64,000 bases of DNA from Microstegium vimineum (GCA_022036555.1 CM039119.1:23446979-23510978), one strand, 5' to 3'. Shown: positions 45,018 through 57,938, counted from the first letter of the stretch. The notes: generated by a model from the sequence alone, not told the origin. Numbers and translations are program-made.

Positions 45018-46178
45018 ATGGTTGTCGACACGGTCAGCGCGAGCACCTCCATAATTGCCCCCCACCTGTTCGACCACAGGTCCAGGGGCGCCGGCGCCTC
45101 CCACCACCACCGCCACCTCCGCCGGACATTCCATGTCGTCGCCTGCCGCTCCCTGGCCACCTCCTTCGCAGGACGCCGCCTCGTGGCCCGGGTCAACAGG
45201 CAGCCGTCGCAGCGACTCGCCGATTGGCCGGTCAGGGCGCTGGCTATGGGTGTCACAAAGGAGGCCAGCCCTCGCAGGGAGTACCGGGGAATCCCCGGGG
45301 ACGGTGGCGACATGGGGGATGTTGGGGTCACCAGCCCCACGCCGTCATGGCCTCCGCAGAACAGGGCAGATGACCCCAAGCTGCACAACCCGCTGCTCCG
45401 CCTCGAGCGCATGGGCTGCGGGTGGCTCGGCGTCATCTTCGAGTGGGAGGGGGTTATTGTTGAGGATGACGCCGAATTGGAAAGGCAGGCATGGTTGACC
45501 CTGGCGCTGGAGGAGGGCAAGTCTCCGCCTCCTGCTTTTGTGTTGCGGAGAGTGGAAGGGATGAAGAACGAGCAGGCGATTTCTGAGGTTCTCTGCTGGT
45601 CTCGGGACCCCTCGGAGCTTAGGAGATTGGCCTTGAGGAAGGAGGAGATTCATAACAGCCTTCGAGGCGGCTCCTACCACCAGATGAGGAATGGTTCCAG
45701 GGAGTTCATGAACACGCTCGCCAATTACAAGATCCCCATTGCAGTGGCCACCACACGTCCACGGAAGGTTATTGAGGAAGCCATTGAAGCTGTTGGCGTG
45801 CGCAACTTCTTTGATGCGGTTGTGGCAGCGGAAGATGTGTACCGGGGCAAGCCTGACCCAGAAATGTTTCTGTATGCTGCTCAGCTCCTCAGTTTCATCC
45901 CGGAGAGGTGCATAGTGTTTGGGAACTCCAATTCGGCGGTGGAAGCAGCACACGATGCCCGTATGAAGTGTGTCGCGGTTGCAAGCAAGCACAAGATCTA
46001 CGAGCTTAGTGCTGCAGACCTTGTGGTGAAACAACTGGATGAGCTATCTGTTGTTGACTTGAAGAACCTCGCTGATATCGAGTCCCCGGAGTTTGGCATG
46101 GAACCTGAACCAGAGATGGAGGAGGAGGAAGCGTCCCCACCATCGACGTCTGTGGGTGTAGATGATTTATTCTGGTAA
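45018..46178 (+). CDS. HAD-family phosphatase, PyrP2-like, chloroplast-targeted
   Basis: A single coding exon of 386 residues. The first 75 or so are Ser/Arg/His-rich and lack acids after the start, as in a transit peptide. The body matches plant 5-amino-6-(5-phosphoribitylamino)uracil phosphatase (PyrP2), the dephosphorylation step of riboflavin synthesis in plastids: MGCGWLGVIFEWEGVI (about 132-147), EGKSPPPAFVLRRVEGMKNE, VATTRPRK (motif II), EDVYRGKPDPEMF (motif III Lys) and CIVFGNSNSAVEAAHDARMK (motif IV). Motif I reads FEWEG where canonical HADs have DxD, and motif IV GNSN for GDS. The tail is acidic (EPEPEMEEEEA). The 5' UTR has a likely intron ending at the acceptor CTTCTTGCAG (44887), donor near 44787. 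Confidence 0.85.
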   Translation: MVVDTVSASTSIIAPHLFDHRSRGAGASHHHRHLRRTFHVVACRSLATSFAGRRLVARVNRQPSQRLADWPVRALAMGVTKEASPRREYRGIPGDGGDMGDVGVTSPTPSWPPQNRADDPKLHNPLLRLERMGCGWLGVIFEWEGVIVEDDAELERQAWLTLALEEGKSPPPAFVLRRVEGMKNEQAISEVLCWSRDPSELRRLALRKEEIHNSLRGGSYHQMRNGSREFMNTLANYKIPIAVATTRPRKVIEEAIEAVGVRNFFDAVVAAEDVYRGKPDPEMFLYAAQLLSFIPERCIVFGNSNSAVEAAHDARMKCVAVASKHKIYELSAADLVVKQLDELSVVDLKNLADIESPEFGMEPEPEMEEEEASPPSTSVGVDDLFW

Positions 46179-46349
46179 GCGGCCAGATTGTACATTTGAT
46201 TGATTCCTGTCCTGCACAGATGTATTATTGCCAACTGTGATAGTGATCAGAAAGAAGGGCTTATCATCCTTCTGTAATCAGTAGAATGTGATATGTAAAA
46301 ATGTTGTTTAGAGCTCACACACTGTATATATACTCAGAAAGAAAGCAGG

Positions 46350-46580
46350 AACTGAATATATGAATCAGGACATTTGAAGCTGCAGTTCCTAAAAACCACA
46401 AGGATTCTGTTTATATTGTTCTCTGCTGTCTTCTTGTCAAATATTGGAAAACAGGGAACTGGATATGAATCAGGACATTTGAAGCTGCAGTTCCTAAAAA
46501 TCACAAGGATTGTTTTGCCGAATCAGTATTCTAGATGCTGTTTATATTGTTCTCTGCCGTCTTCTTGTCAAATATTGTGA
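46350..46580. repeat. Tandem duplication of about 110 bp after the PyrP2-like gene
   Basis: Two copies share GAATCAGGACATTTGAAGCT, CAGTTCCTAAAAA.CACAAGG and TTTATATTGTTCTCTGC.GTC. The second contains an extra 30-bp piece (TTGCCGAATCAGTATTCTAG). Confidence 0.85.
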
Positions 46581-48991
46581 TTGAAACTGCATTTAAATGA
46601 AAGAATTACATAATGTTGGCTTATATTTCCAGTCGGGGCTTCAACCCCTTCTGTTTTATTAAAAAACGTGTTGCCGTGTGAGTTGAGTGGAGGGGGTCTA
46701 CTGGGCTCATTTTGCATATTTCTGAAGAACTGCTCCTATAGAACATCTGAACATTGGTCGCACTAGACTAGGGCAGTCCCATATCCTCCCTGGTGACGTG
46801 TTCATGTGAAACGATCTTGAGACAATGTTGTTCTTGAGCCCTTGAGTGCCAATAATATAGAGTCAAAGTGATGAACTGTTTTTAGTTTGTATATTTTAGG
46901 TGTAGAAAGCAGGCTATACAAGATTTCAATAGATATGTTATAAGAAAAATCAACATTCTTCCCCCATAATCGTTTGTGTGAATGAGCTTAAAATTTAAAA
47001 TGAATTCACACACACATATAAATCTCCTTACTACAATATATAAGTACTAATATCTATATAGCATTAAATCCTAGACTAGTAACTTATAAATTTGTTACAA
47101 ATTAAACCATAACTAAACTAATCTAATAACCTTTGGTCCAAAAAAGGGATGTAGTCGAGCTCTACCAATCCAACCTCACTTTACCGTCTTTTCCCACAAC
47201 ATTGCTGAGAGTAATGCTCTTGTTCATAGCTATTATCTCTTGATGTCAGACCTTTAGCATCAAGGCTTACGCCGACAATGTGCAAGTTGGCGGCCACATC
47301 CACGTCGTCGAGTAGCCTCCTTTGGTACCTTTAGCCAGTACTTGAACAGCAGGCACGACCCTATGTGTGCCACCATGACATACGTCTGGTCGGCACTCAT
47401 CACGATATAATTGGGACATAGTAGAGCATCCTTAAGCACTATCACATGCTTGGCTGTCATACTTCATAAGTGTAACAACTTTAGTGTTACTCATAAATCA
47501 ACTTATTAAATATCATAAGCATCATGTTTATAAATTAATACATAAGACAAATTGTGTGGTTAGATTCTCGTTACCTTTAATATTGAATAAAATGTTAAAT
47601 GAAAGTTAACTCAATAGTTCTTGTCAAGTTCAAAAGTTTATTCGTATGTATTTAGCAATCTAATTAATTGTGCGAGCGCACTCTTGGGTTGTCGGGCTGG
47701 TGTGCGCGGTCATCTCGCATTGCTGCTCGACGTCGCGCGGTCAGCCATGTCTCGCATGGCTCCCCTACTCTGCCTGTGCTGCGTGTTGTCACTGGTCCCG
47801 ATCGAGTGCGCGTGCGTGTGATTAATTTTCTGCGGCGCTATCGCTTCGCCGTCATTTTTTCTGGCGTCGCGTCCACCTGCCTGGCCATGCATGCATTGCC
47901 ATTAATGGCTAATTAGGTTCTAGTCTTTTCGTCTGCCTCTTGTCCCCTTGTCCTCTAGTTGTTTTAACCGCAACGGTGTGCATGTGCTAGCTCCTAGCAA
48001 GCATCAACACTTCAGCAACTATTGGACAATCCATACACGCATTATTTTTTTTAGTGGCCACTTGCAGCCGGTCTTTTCCCTTCTGGCCCTTGTCTTTTTG
48101 TTTTTAATTGATAGCAGGCGGTGCATGGAGACATCTCCATTATGGCAAGTCAGTCTACACTCACGTCATGGTCAATTTCACCCTGTGTTTCACCGGTCTA
48201 TGGTCGCAACACTGCTAGGAGCAGAGAGTTAAGAAGCTTGGAAGTACACCACAACACGTACAACCTTGACCATTTAACCCGGTTTTGTTTGGAAAATTTC
48301 ACGTACAACTGGTCTGCAACAGTTTCCGATGTCGCGTGCATAGGCTGTCTCTACAAAGTTGGAGATAAATGCGCAGACAGCTTATTCTGCGCCATCCCAT
48401 GGAGCTGCCATCGCTGTCCTAAGGCTTGAGCGCAGTGCTGTCCGTAGCAGAGCATCGCAGAGCTGCTCAGCTGCGCGTGGCTAGCACTGTCCGGGGTGTC
48501 TTTAGCCTAACCAAACCGTCGGTCAGGTTGGCAGTAAGTTCCTAGTGCTCGTAAGCTAATTAGTTTTCTTATTCTAAATTAGTTTGAGCTAGCTTGTTAA
48601 TTAGTATAAGATTAGGCAAGTGTCCGAAAACTGTGGTATATAAACTTTATTGCGTTCCTAAAATAGATATCTATTTATGAGGTAGTTCGTTCATATTGCG
48701 GTGTTGTTGGTTGAAATATTGGATTAATTAGTATGCTTAGTTTGTTTAGATTATTTATTTTGTAGGAATCGTGGTGCTAGTTGAGAAGTAAGTTTAATTC
48801 GGATTTTCGTCAATAGCTTCATGGCGTCAGCATATGCTTGTTGTACGTGATCGTTGTAGCAATAGGATAGAGTGCTGGTCTCTATATCTTATTTATTAGA
48901 GCTAGTGTAGCAGTTGGTAGCCGTGTTCTAATTCAAAGTTTGTGGTTGTCTATTTATTAATTGTTGCATCATCACCATTGCATGCATATAG
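46581..48991. other. Intergenic, no gene recognised
   Basis: A 66-codon minus frame at 47260-47460 (MTAKHVIVLKDALLCP start) has no recognisable family. At 48340-48500 there is a GC-rich piece with CTGCGC/GCGCAG words that can pair locally. Otherwise nothing. Confidence 0.4.
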
Positions 48992-49132
48992 CGAACGAGC
49001 CAGTGGAGATCGTGACCTTCGACGAGCAGGAGTACGACGAGGTCATCAAGGAGTACGAGGAGGAGATCCTCGTGCAGGAGGACGCTCCGGAGCCACCAAT
49101 CACTGACTTTGCTGACACCGTGCCCGCTGAAG
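48992..49132 (+). other. Orphan exon-like segment, acidic, unknown
   Basis: Between an ATATAG acceptor and an AAG|GCAAGC donor (GC type) lies a GC-rich open segment reading NEPVEIVTFDEQEYDEVIKE, then YEEEILVQEDAPEPPITDFA and DTVPAEG. Codon use (GAG, GAC, GTG, CTC) is that of a real grass exon, unlike its AT-rich surroundings. No matching exons were found around it, so it is probably a captured or relict gene fragment. Protein family unknown. Confidence 0.4.
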
Positions 49133-49439
49133 GCAAGCCCCGGTGCATAAACCTATTTTTATATTCACTAATATATAATTATATATACATGTTGTGCATT
49201 TACGTTCAGGAGTTCTATGAAAATCACACGCATAAATTTATCTATCCTATGAGTCGTACTAGTACAGGTCCGAGTAGCTACCATGCTTAGGCTATCAGTA
49301 GCATGAGTGACCTGCCGTTGCTCACACTAGGTGAATAATAATACTCTCATGGAGGAGGGTGAAAAATAAAATGGTGACCGAGCAGGGATGAGGTTTGGTT
49401 ATTGGTGGGTGTGACGAGTTGAGTCCCGCGGCCAACGGG

Positions 49440-52400
49440 TGTCACACTCCAAAATTTATGATTTTGGATTGTGCTTGGAAAACAACTAAATAAATAAATG
49501 ATTTCAATGTTGATATAAAAGTTTCCAAGAGTAGTTTGAGTTTGCAAAAAATTAGTATAGGAAAAGTGAATTTATAATTTTTTCCTAAATTAATTTGACA
49601 GCCTTTGATTGTTGTGGTGGTTGTTTGTTGCTTGTCTTGGTGCATGTGAGTGTGTAAAGTTTTTAAAATGCGTTTAGTAAGTCGGTCTCCGGCAGCTCTC
49701 TCGATCTTAATCTTTCTTTTGGACATTCTTAAGATCCTTTGTCTCTTGATCCAAATCATTCCCCTTGAGTTCATCATTCATCAACGTGTCTCTAAATTCT
49801 TTTTGGGAATTTTTGTGGCTTTTTCCAGATATTTTTCCTATTTATCTACGAGCATACTCTAATCTTTTTATATGCTTCAAAATACTCTTACATGAGCTCC
49901 AAATACTTTATTTGGGTTCATCATGTTCCAAAGTGTCTCCGAGAATTTTCCCTAAATTTATAGAGCATTTGGAGTATTTTTCGTGGCTCAAATAGTAACT
50001 CTAGATTTTCTAGAATTATTTTTAGTCATGAAATCAAGTAATTCCGAAAATAATAAATTCTAACCCTAGTCCAACTCAGTTCAAGCCTATCGTATATATA
50101 TACGTCACCACGTTCACCTTGGAGTCGATCTTTTTCAGCCCTGCTACCGTCACGCCGCCGCCGCCTCGGCAGGCCCCTCTCGCGCCTCACGCGCTGCGGC
50201 CCTCTTCCGGTAGCCCACGCCCCCTGCTGCTCCGAGCAGGCAGGCACCAGCCGCTCTGCCACCGCCCTAGTGCGGAGCCAGCCCTGCCCCGGCCCCCGCG
50301 TCGTCCTGGCCTAGCGTCGCGCTGGCCGCCCAAGGAGCCCCAGCGAGTCCCTGCTCCACCTGCACGCAAGCACACAGGAGCAGCACCTCACCGTGCATGC
50401 AGCCACGAACACACGTACAGGAGAAAGCAAGAAGAAGAGGTTAATTACAAGTTTGCATCGGTTCGTTTCCCGCTGTTTCTTCGTTTTAGATTTGTTTCGC
50501 TTCGTTTCAGTTACGTTGGGTTTGTATCGATGCGCTCTATGTAGTAGATTTAATGGTTTTCATGTAACTTAATTATGAATTTTCGTTAGTATAAATATTT
50601 ATTTAGTTAATGTTTATTCAGTAGCTCTCTAATTAATTAAAAAACAATTTAAGTTGCAATTACATTTTGCACCATTTAAGTTGCATTTAATTAATGTTGA
50701 TATGATCTTTATGTCAATACCTATGGTTTCATATCACATGTTTTCCATATATAGCTAAGTATTAAATTGATTAAATATGTTTACAACCAGTTCAATAATT
50801 AAATGGTCTTCTGTATAGAGATATTAATACGAGTAATTGCTAATATTAATATACTTCTTATTTATAAGTTTATTAGTTTAAACACGTATCATACACTTCG
50901 ATTAGATTGCCCCACATGTTGCTTTGTTTTTACTAGCTAAAGTTAAATTAGTATAAATGATATAAAAATATTTATAAAATAAAATATGATTAGTTTCAGC
51001 TTGGTTTTAAACGTTTAAATATGATATGTCTAAACTCGGTTTTAGTTTCAACATGTGTATAATTCTTGTCTAAACTGAATTAGTGGCCTTGACATATTGT
51101 TTCTTAGTTATGAATCTTTGTCAACTTAAATATTAATTTAATTAATGTTTAATTGATAGCTTTTTAATTAATGAAAAGCAAGTTAGGTTTTAATTCCATT
51201 TTATACAGAGTTGTGTTATATTCATACTGATATGACCTATAAGATAATGTCAATGTTATCATGTCATATTCTTTTCTATATATTGTCAAATATTAAATTG
51301 ATTGATACACTAGCCACTGGTTTATAATTAAGAGCAATGCAGGTTTATACTACCATGTTTTATATACAACCATTAATATGATTAATCTAGACATTAATAT
51401 ACTTTAAAGTTATAACTTTGATTTGTTTAAATATACATGTTTTGTATGTTGTTTTCTTTTGTCTGGTGTACTATTCTTAGTTGCTTCTATGTCTTGTTTG
51501 TATGTTGTCTATGTGTGGTGTTTGCTTCGAGTAGAACAAGAACCGCTTGTGAGCGCTGAAGACCGAAAGGTGATGACCGGAAGCTGCTGGTGTGAGAGTT
51601 GAGCAAGTGTTTAAGACAAGTATAACATGAGATTATCCTTATTGTCCTATTCATGATAAATTAAATATTCATATGCATGATATCCCTTAATCACCGTAGA
51701 TTAAATCTAGTCTTGTTATCCTGATACCTTGTGGCCTATGATTTGATCAACCATATATGATTAGTATTGCTAGCGCTCATACCTGATGTACATGATCTTA
51801 ACGTGTTAATGACTATATGCAATAATGATAAAACTCGTTTTTTAGCAACATTGGATTATAGGAGCTTATCTGTAGGGCAAAAGTTGGGATATACAGTATA
51901 ACCACGAGGGCTATATGGCTCTGGCTTTAGCTTAGTATGGGGACCTTTTCTAGCTCGTTCAGTGGTTACCTTTATGGTGCAAAATGGGGCGTGGCGAGAC
52001 GGGTATAGTGTGGTTCCTAATCTATGGGCATAGCCGCGAAGGAGTGTGACCGTAGACAGGTTGGCTCTATATCCCCCTGTCATGAACCTTGCGGCCCTAA
52101 CTTGTTAGACGAACCATTGAAAAGTTTCATAGTGTACCCTGTCCGCTCACCTTGGCAGTGTTTTGGGAGTAATTAACCCGGGCATATGGGCAACACGACT
52201 CGTGGGTAAAGTTATACACCTCTGCGCAGAGTTAAAAACTATCATGATAGTCGTGCTCACAGACACGAGCAGCTCGGAAAACTCACAGAATTATTGGGTT
52301 CTTATTTCTATGTTGTTTATGCAAGTTCTTATTTATTTATTGTATCATTGTCATTTACTTTATGATCATGGATATTTGAGCTTAAGCATGCCTTTGCAAT

Positions 52401-53859
52401 TATTGATATTTAATATGAACCTAATCTATTTAAAATGCTTACCGCTATGAACCATGCATAACCTTTTGAGCCTCGTGAACCCCATGTTATCTTGTTGATT
52501 ACGACATGTACTTACGCTTGTTTTACTTTTCAATACTTTGGATAAAAATCCCGGATGGATAACAGAAGGTGGATCTAGTGAGTTTTTAAGGAGTGCTAGG
52601 TGTATGCAACCCCCAGTCAACGAGTCCCTGTGAAGCTGAAGTTGAAGTATGAAGAGAAGTTTAGTAATCGTTCCTCTATTCTGATGTAAGTGTTAATATA
52701 ATTATGTTTTCGCTATATAATATTGTTTCTGATATCTTCCTATTCTGTTGTTGTATGTGTGGACTTCCTGGGCACACATATGGTGATCCTGGTTTTGTTT
52801 TTAAAACTGAGTGTTACAACGGGGCTTAATTGGGTTACACTGTTTTCCCCTACATGTGTCGATTAGGAACTGTCCGTTGCTGTGGATGGTAGTCAGGTCA
52901 CAGACTTATTATCCTGAGCACATACTTGCTTATGGGAGTGGGAAGACTTGTTACTCTCTTGTCTTGGGTTTCGGCTCTATCTGGACCGACTGTTACCAGT
53001 GGTTTTTGGGTGGAGGTCTAAGCACTACACTGAGTCCGGGACTCAGGTGCAGGGGCTTAGAGTCCTAGTTTGGACGGGGACCTGGACCCATGGACAGGAG
53101 AGTGGTAGGTTGGTCTTGTCTGTGCCCGAGGTGCAGATGAGGCGTGTGTTTTGGGGTACCCAGCTGGGCTACATTGATTCGCGAATCGCCGCGCTATGCG
53201 GTACGACTTTACTATGGTCTAGCACCGTAGTAAGAACTGGAACAAGGAAGATGATAAAATGGTTCTGATTGCTTATCACATGCTTGAACGTAGAACAAGT
53301 GCTTACCTAGAATTGTTGGTTAATGAACTAAAATTGACTGCTAACAAAATAAAAATATGGTTACCCTCTTAGTAATGCTTTTGGCAAACTCTTTAAACCA
53401 GCAAACCATACAACCGCCGCATACCCTTGAGAGTCGGGAAAATATTCCCAATAGCCGGTTAAGTCTTGCGAGTACATTGTGTACTCAGGGTTTATTTTAC
53501 CCTTGTTGCAGGTGCAGCTTAAGGAGTTACCCCTTGTGTGTGGAGGATTCTTCTGTTGGGCATAGACGGATCCTTGTATCGTTTCCGCTAGATGTTCATT
53601 TAAATTCCGCTATTTTATTTCTACACTCAGAACTCTGGATTGTAATAAATAAATTTTGAGACTCTGTATTGTATGAAATGGACTAAGTATGTAAGTTCTG
53701 TACTCATTATTGGGTCCTGGATGGAAAAGTGGATTTTCGAGTTCTCCCGTTCGGTGCGCTCGACGGAACTGGTGTCGTTAGTGCACTCTCTTGGGTACTT
53801 ATTGTCTAATGAAAGGCAAGTACTCCGGTGAATTCATTAATTTAGGCTGTTCTGCCACA
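49440..53859 (+). mobile_element. 5' LTR of a Ty3/gypsy element, about 4.4 kb
   Basis: It starts TGTCACACTCCAAAATTTAT and ends GGCTGTTCTGCCACA directly before a primer-binding site, TG to CA. No gypsy coding sequence lies in between; a Pro/Ala-rich GC patch is at 50150-50400. The length is large but within the range of plant gypsy LTRs. An internal foreign insertion could inflate it; none was delimited. The 3' LTR is outside the window. Confidence 0.7.
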
Positions 53860-53874
53860 GTTGGTATTAGATCC
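53860..53874 (+). other. Primer-binding site of the gypsy element
   Basis: GTTGGTATTAGATCC, two mismatches from the initiator-Met site TGGTATCAGAGCC, one base behind the LTR end. Confidence 0.7.
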
Positions 53875-54367
53875 AATATTGAGTATTCAGAACTTGAAAC
53901 CTATTTAAAAATATAAAATTTGACCTACAAAAGTTTTATAAAAGTAGGGTGCGATATCTTTGCGTATATAAGTATGAGCCCTAGCAATATGGGTTATCTA
54001 GGATAGTGGCAGTTGTTTTTGCTAATCATTTCCCTGTAGGTATACTAACTTCGATGCGTAAGAAATCATGTAGCATTCGGCTAGTGAGAGTGCGATGTGC
54101 CAAGAACCTATGCATATGTCGCTATATTCCGATTTGAGTGAACGAATAGGTCGAACATGCATCATGCAAAGTGAATCCCCTTAAATTAAAATTTCCCCTC
54201 ATGCACGTACAATATTAGTAACAGGGTGATTAAGATAATGGAATGTTTCAAATATAATGGCTTAATTCTCCAAGCAAGTGTCCAACTTTATCTTTTCCCA
54301 AAATAATTCTTGTTCTTTTCCTGGAGGCCATTTTCTTAAAGGTGGGTTTCTATCTGTTTCTCAGATA

Positions 54368-55991
54368 ATGAACCTGAGGTCCGGACGTGGGAGTACCAGT
54401 GTGGGACTAGCCACGGCTACGAAGGCCATGGAGAAAATGTTCGTGGCAATGGAGATAGTCATGAAGTCCCACTGCTTGTTCCACAACCACCACCACCGCC
54501 GCCGCCAATGATGACTCAAGCAGAGATGATGGCTGAGATGTTAGTTCCTCGTCGTGGATCAGCTCGTGCCATGGAGATGATGATGCAGCTTATTGACGGC
54601 CTGGTTCGTGGAGGCCATGCTGGCGGCGGTGGGAACGGGGTGGGCCACGTGGTCCCGAGAGGCCCTGTTCCTATCAGGATTTCTTGAAGACGCAGCCACC
54701 CACGTTCATGCCGTCTGCAGAACCTTTGGATGTAGAGCATTGGCTTCGTACTATGGAACAAAAGTTTCAGCTACTCATAGTGGATGATGAGCAGAAGGTG
54801 CGCTTTGCAGCACAACAGCTTCTGGGGTCTGCTACTTCTTGGTGGGACACATTCAATGCTATGCAGTTAGTGGATCATCATGTGACTTGGCAAGAGTTCA
54901 CCACAACGTTTCATGAGTACTTTATTCCTGCTGGGTTGCTAAATAGGAAGTTGTCCGAGTTCTTGGAATTGAAGCAAGGAAATATGGCTGTGATGGAGTA
55001 TGTGAACAAGTTCAACCATCTTGCTCAGTATGCTGGCATGCATGTGGACACTGATGAGAAGAAGATGGACCGTTTCATCTGCGGTCTCTCTTGCATCTTA
55101 CAAGAGAAGCTGTATATAGGAGGATACCAAACTTTTGGTGCACTGATGAATGCTGCCATTACCATAGAAGGACTTTAGCGTGACTTGCAGGCTGAGTGGA
55201 AGCGCAAGAGGGGGATTACTGGGTCTTCTAGCCACTCCCAGCCCCAGAAGGCACAGGTTATCCTGAGAGTATCTTATCACTCCCCGGGTGGACATCAGTC
55301 ACATCAGCCTCAACAGACTCGGTCTGTGCAGCACACTCAGTACCGTGCACTGGCTCAGCACACACAACCCACCCAGGGACAACAACAGGTTCCCACTCGT
55401 CTTGTGCAGGGGAGCAAGTCAGGTGCGTGTTTCAAGTGTGGCAAGGAAGGCCACTATGCTTGTGAGTGCCCTCAGAACCAGCCTACTCCGCCTTCCCAGG
55501 CTTTGGCTAACTCTCGCCTGGTCAAGAGGACGATCATTAGGAAGAAGATGCCTGTGAGCCACTCTGGACAGGTGAACTTCACCTCAGCTGAGGAGTTTCC
55601 ACAGGGCGAGCCTGTGATGGCCGGTATGTTCTCCATAAATTCCCACCCAGCATATGTGTTGTTTGATTTTGGTGCATCACATTCTTTCATGAGTGCGAGT
55701 TTTGTGCGGCGGCATAAGATACCTACTATGGCTATTCCTATTGCCTATAGAGTCAGCACTCCAGGTGCACAGTTGTGTGTCCAGACTCAGACGAAGGGAG
55801 TCAGCCTAGTACTAGCCACTCACTCATACTGTCTCCAGTTCATGGTGCTACCTGGACAAAGCATAGATGCAATTTTGGGGATGAACTGGTTGGAAAGTAA
55901 TGGCGTAGTTCTGGATATCAGGCATAGGGCTATTGAGTTGAAACTTCCCTCCTCTGAGGATAGAATGTCTATCCTTATGCCCTCAGTGTAA
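54368..55991 (+). pseudogene. Gypsy gag and protease, decayed and cut off
   Basis: The gag starts at MNLRSGRG (54368), changes frame in a Pro-rich stretch and again at 54680, then reads LDVEHWLRTMEQKFQLL, the retrotransposon gag core (SATSWWDTF, RKLSEFLELKQG). A TAG at 55176-55178 replaces the expected Gln in EGL-RDLQAEW; both sides are in one frame. A CCHC zinc knuckle (CFKCGKEGHYACEC) is near 55432-55473. The aspartic protease follows near 55650, reading LFDFGASHSF; the active-site D-S/T-G is changed to D-F-G. It ends at 55987 where a Sirevirus LTR begins. RT, RNase H and integrase lie beyond the inserted element, outside the window. Confidence 0.85.
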
Positions 55992-57251
55992 GGACCTGAT
56001 TAGCTTAGATGGGGGGGGGGGTGAATAGGCCTGTTTAAAAACAAACTTGACACTTGCTGTCAGCACAGGGCCGGCACTACCGGGCTCTAGGCCGACACTG
56101 CCGGGGTGGCCGACACTACTGGTCTCTGGGGCAGCAGTGCTGGTCACCTGAACAGAATTGAGCACAATTCAAAATGTAAAACTAGAATGGAAATTGTGGC
56201 TGAATCAAAACCTTCCTAGAGGTGTAGAGAACCTCTAGCACCACCTGAAAGTGGTAGCAACACACCTACGGAGTAGATTGGGTCCAAACCCTAGAAATCA
56301 CCTTGCACACAAGATATATGAAAGTAAAGTAACAAGCACACGGTGACACAAGATTTGACCCGTGGTTCAGCTCGCCACTTAGGCTTGCCTACGTCCACGT
56401 TGCTGAGGTGCGCCACACAAGGCTCAAGCTTGCCACAAAGGCTTGCTCTTTCCTCGGTCTCAAGTCAAGGGAATGAACCCTTGAGATGAGGGGCAATGTA
56501 TTAGCAAATTGGTGGTTTACAAACCTCCCTTGGCTGCCACACAAGTTGGCAAGCTCAAGGGCGACGCCTAGCCAGCTAGGAGCAAAGCTCCAAGAGTAAC
56601 AAACTCAAACCGCCGGCCACCACGCGAACCAAATGCTTGTAGGAGTTGAAGATCCGAGGGGAAGCTTCTTCTCAAGCTTGGAGGCTCAGTCTCTCAAAGG
56701 ATGATTGGAAATCAATGGAGGAGAGTGGATGAACCAAGGGAGAATTGAGAGCAAGAAGAGAGCTCCTCTTTCTGTTTGCTGCGAAGTGCGAGAGTGAGAA
56801 TGGCAGAACTAGCCGTTGGGGGTGAGTGAGGGGTTAAGAAATACTCCTTCACTGTCCACTGACTGAACAAGTGGCGGTAGTGCCGGCCTGGAGGCCAGCG
56901 CTGCCGGCCTGGGCAGAACAGCAAGGTATAGATCTTCAAGTAGCTGGCTGATTTGCCCACTATGTATGTGGAGGTGTGATGTATTTGGATAGATATTGCA
57001 TTTGGTTCACTTGTTGGCATGTGTGTTGAATCCCTCTTAATAGTACGACATACCTAACTCAATTTCAAAGTATAAAAGAATTTAAACTCTTTTGAGCTTG
57101 TTGCCATGCACTTTTGTAATTGGAGGGGTCCGCCAACCTGTTCATCAACCTTCTTAAGTTTAACCTGCTTGTCATACTTGTAAAATCTCATTAGTTCTCT
57201 AGTTGTGTTGTCATGTCACCAAAACTCACTTAAGGCTTGATTGTACTTTCA
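55987..57251 (-). mobile_element. 3' LTR of a Sirevirus (minus strand)
   Basis: In element sense it starts TGAAAGTACAATCAAGCC just behind the polypurine tract and ends AATCAGGTCCTTACA at 55987, about 1265 bp. It contains GCCGGCACTACCGG-type palindromes at 56065-56125 and 56878-56918. On the + strand it starts with the GGGGGGTGAATAGGCC signature also seen in the copia LTR at 852. It interrupts the gypsy protease region. Confidence 0.8.
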
Positions 57252-57836
57252 ATCTCCCCCTTTTTGGTGATTGATGATAACACACTTAGAGCTTACAATG
57301 CAAGTCATGGGTGTAGGAGATCCCCCTAAATGTGTGAATGGAAATTTGAATTTCCAAATTTGGCATGAAAAGCCAAAATTCACACATTAGAGTGAAATAG
57401 GGCTCCCCCTACATGCATGGCTGCTGTAGGGTGCTGAAAAAGTGTCACAAAAATATACGTGATGCATATGAACCTGTCTCAACACAAATCAGAGTGCTTG
57501 CTGTCAGAGCAGCCCGACACTGCCGGCCTGGAGGCCAGCACTGTCGGCCTTGCTGCTGGCAGCAAGCCTATGGAAGCACAAACACAGCCACACAGCGCAC
57601 TATAAATAAAACTGAAAGTAAACTAAGACAAGCATGATATATATGAGAGAGTACATGTCCACAAATGACATAAATCAAGTACTTAAGTGGAAATATTACA
57701 ATAAAGTAGTTTTGAATGTTGCTCTCTCATCTCACAAGCTAAAAACTGAAAAACAAAGATAACTAGCAGCAACTGCTCCTTCATGACCGTCGAAGATTTG
57801 TTGTGTACCCCCTTCACTTAGTAATTCTCCCCCTTT
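57252..57836 (-). promoter_or_regulatory. Multiple polypurine tracts
   Basis: Element-sense AGGGGGAG-like tracts occur at 57252-57265 (adjoining the LTR), 57319-57327, 57403-57411 and 57826-57835. Repeated polypurine tracts upstream of the 3' LTR are a described hallmark of Sireviruses; they prime plus-strand DNA synthesis. Confidence 0.75.
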
Positions 57837-57938
57837 GGCAACAAGTCACCAAAAAGAGAGAAGAACAAAGCAAAAAGAGATACAAACTAGCCGCTGTCCT
57901 CCTCCATGTGGTCCTCATCATCATCCTCATCTTCTTCC

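Noticed and set aside
45345..46034. Minus-strand frame of 229 codons
   Set aside because: Antisense of the PyrP2-like gene.
47260..47460. 66-codon minus frame
   Set aside because: No family recognised and no supporting promoter or splice signals.
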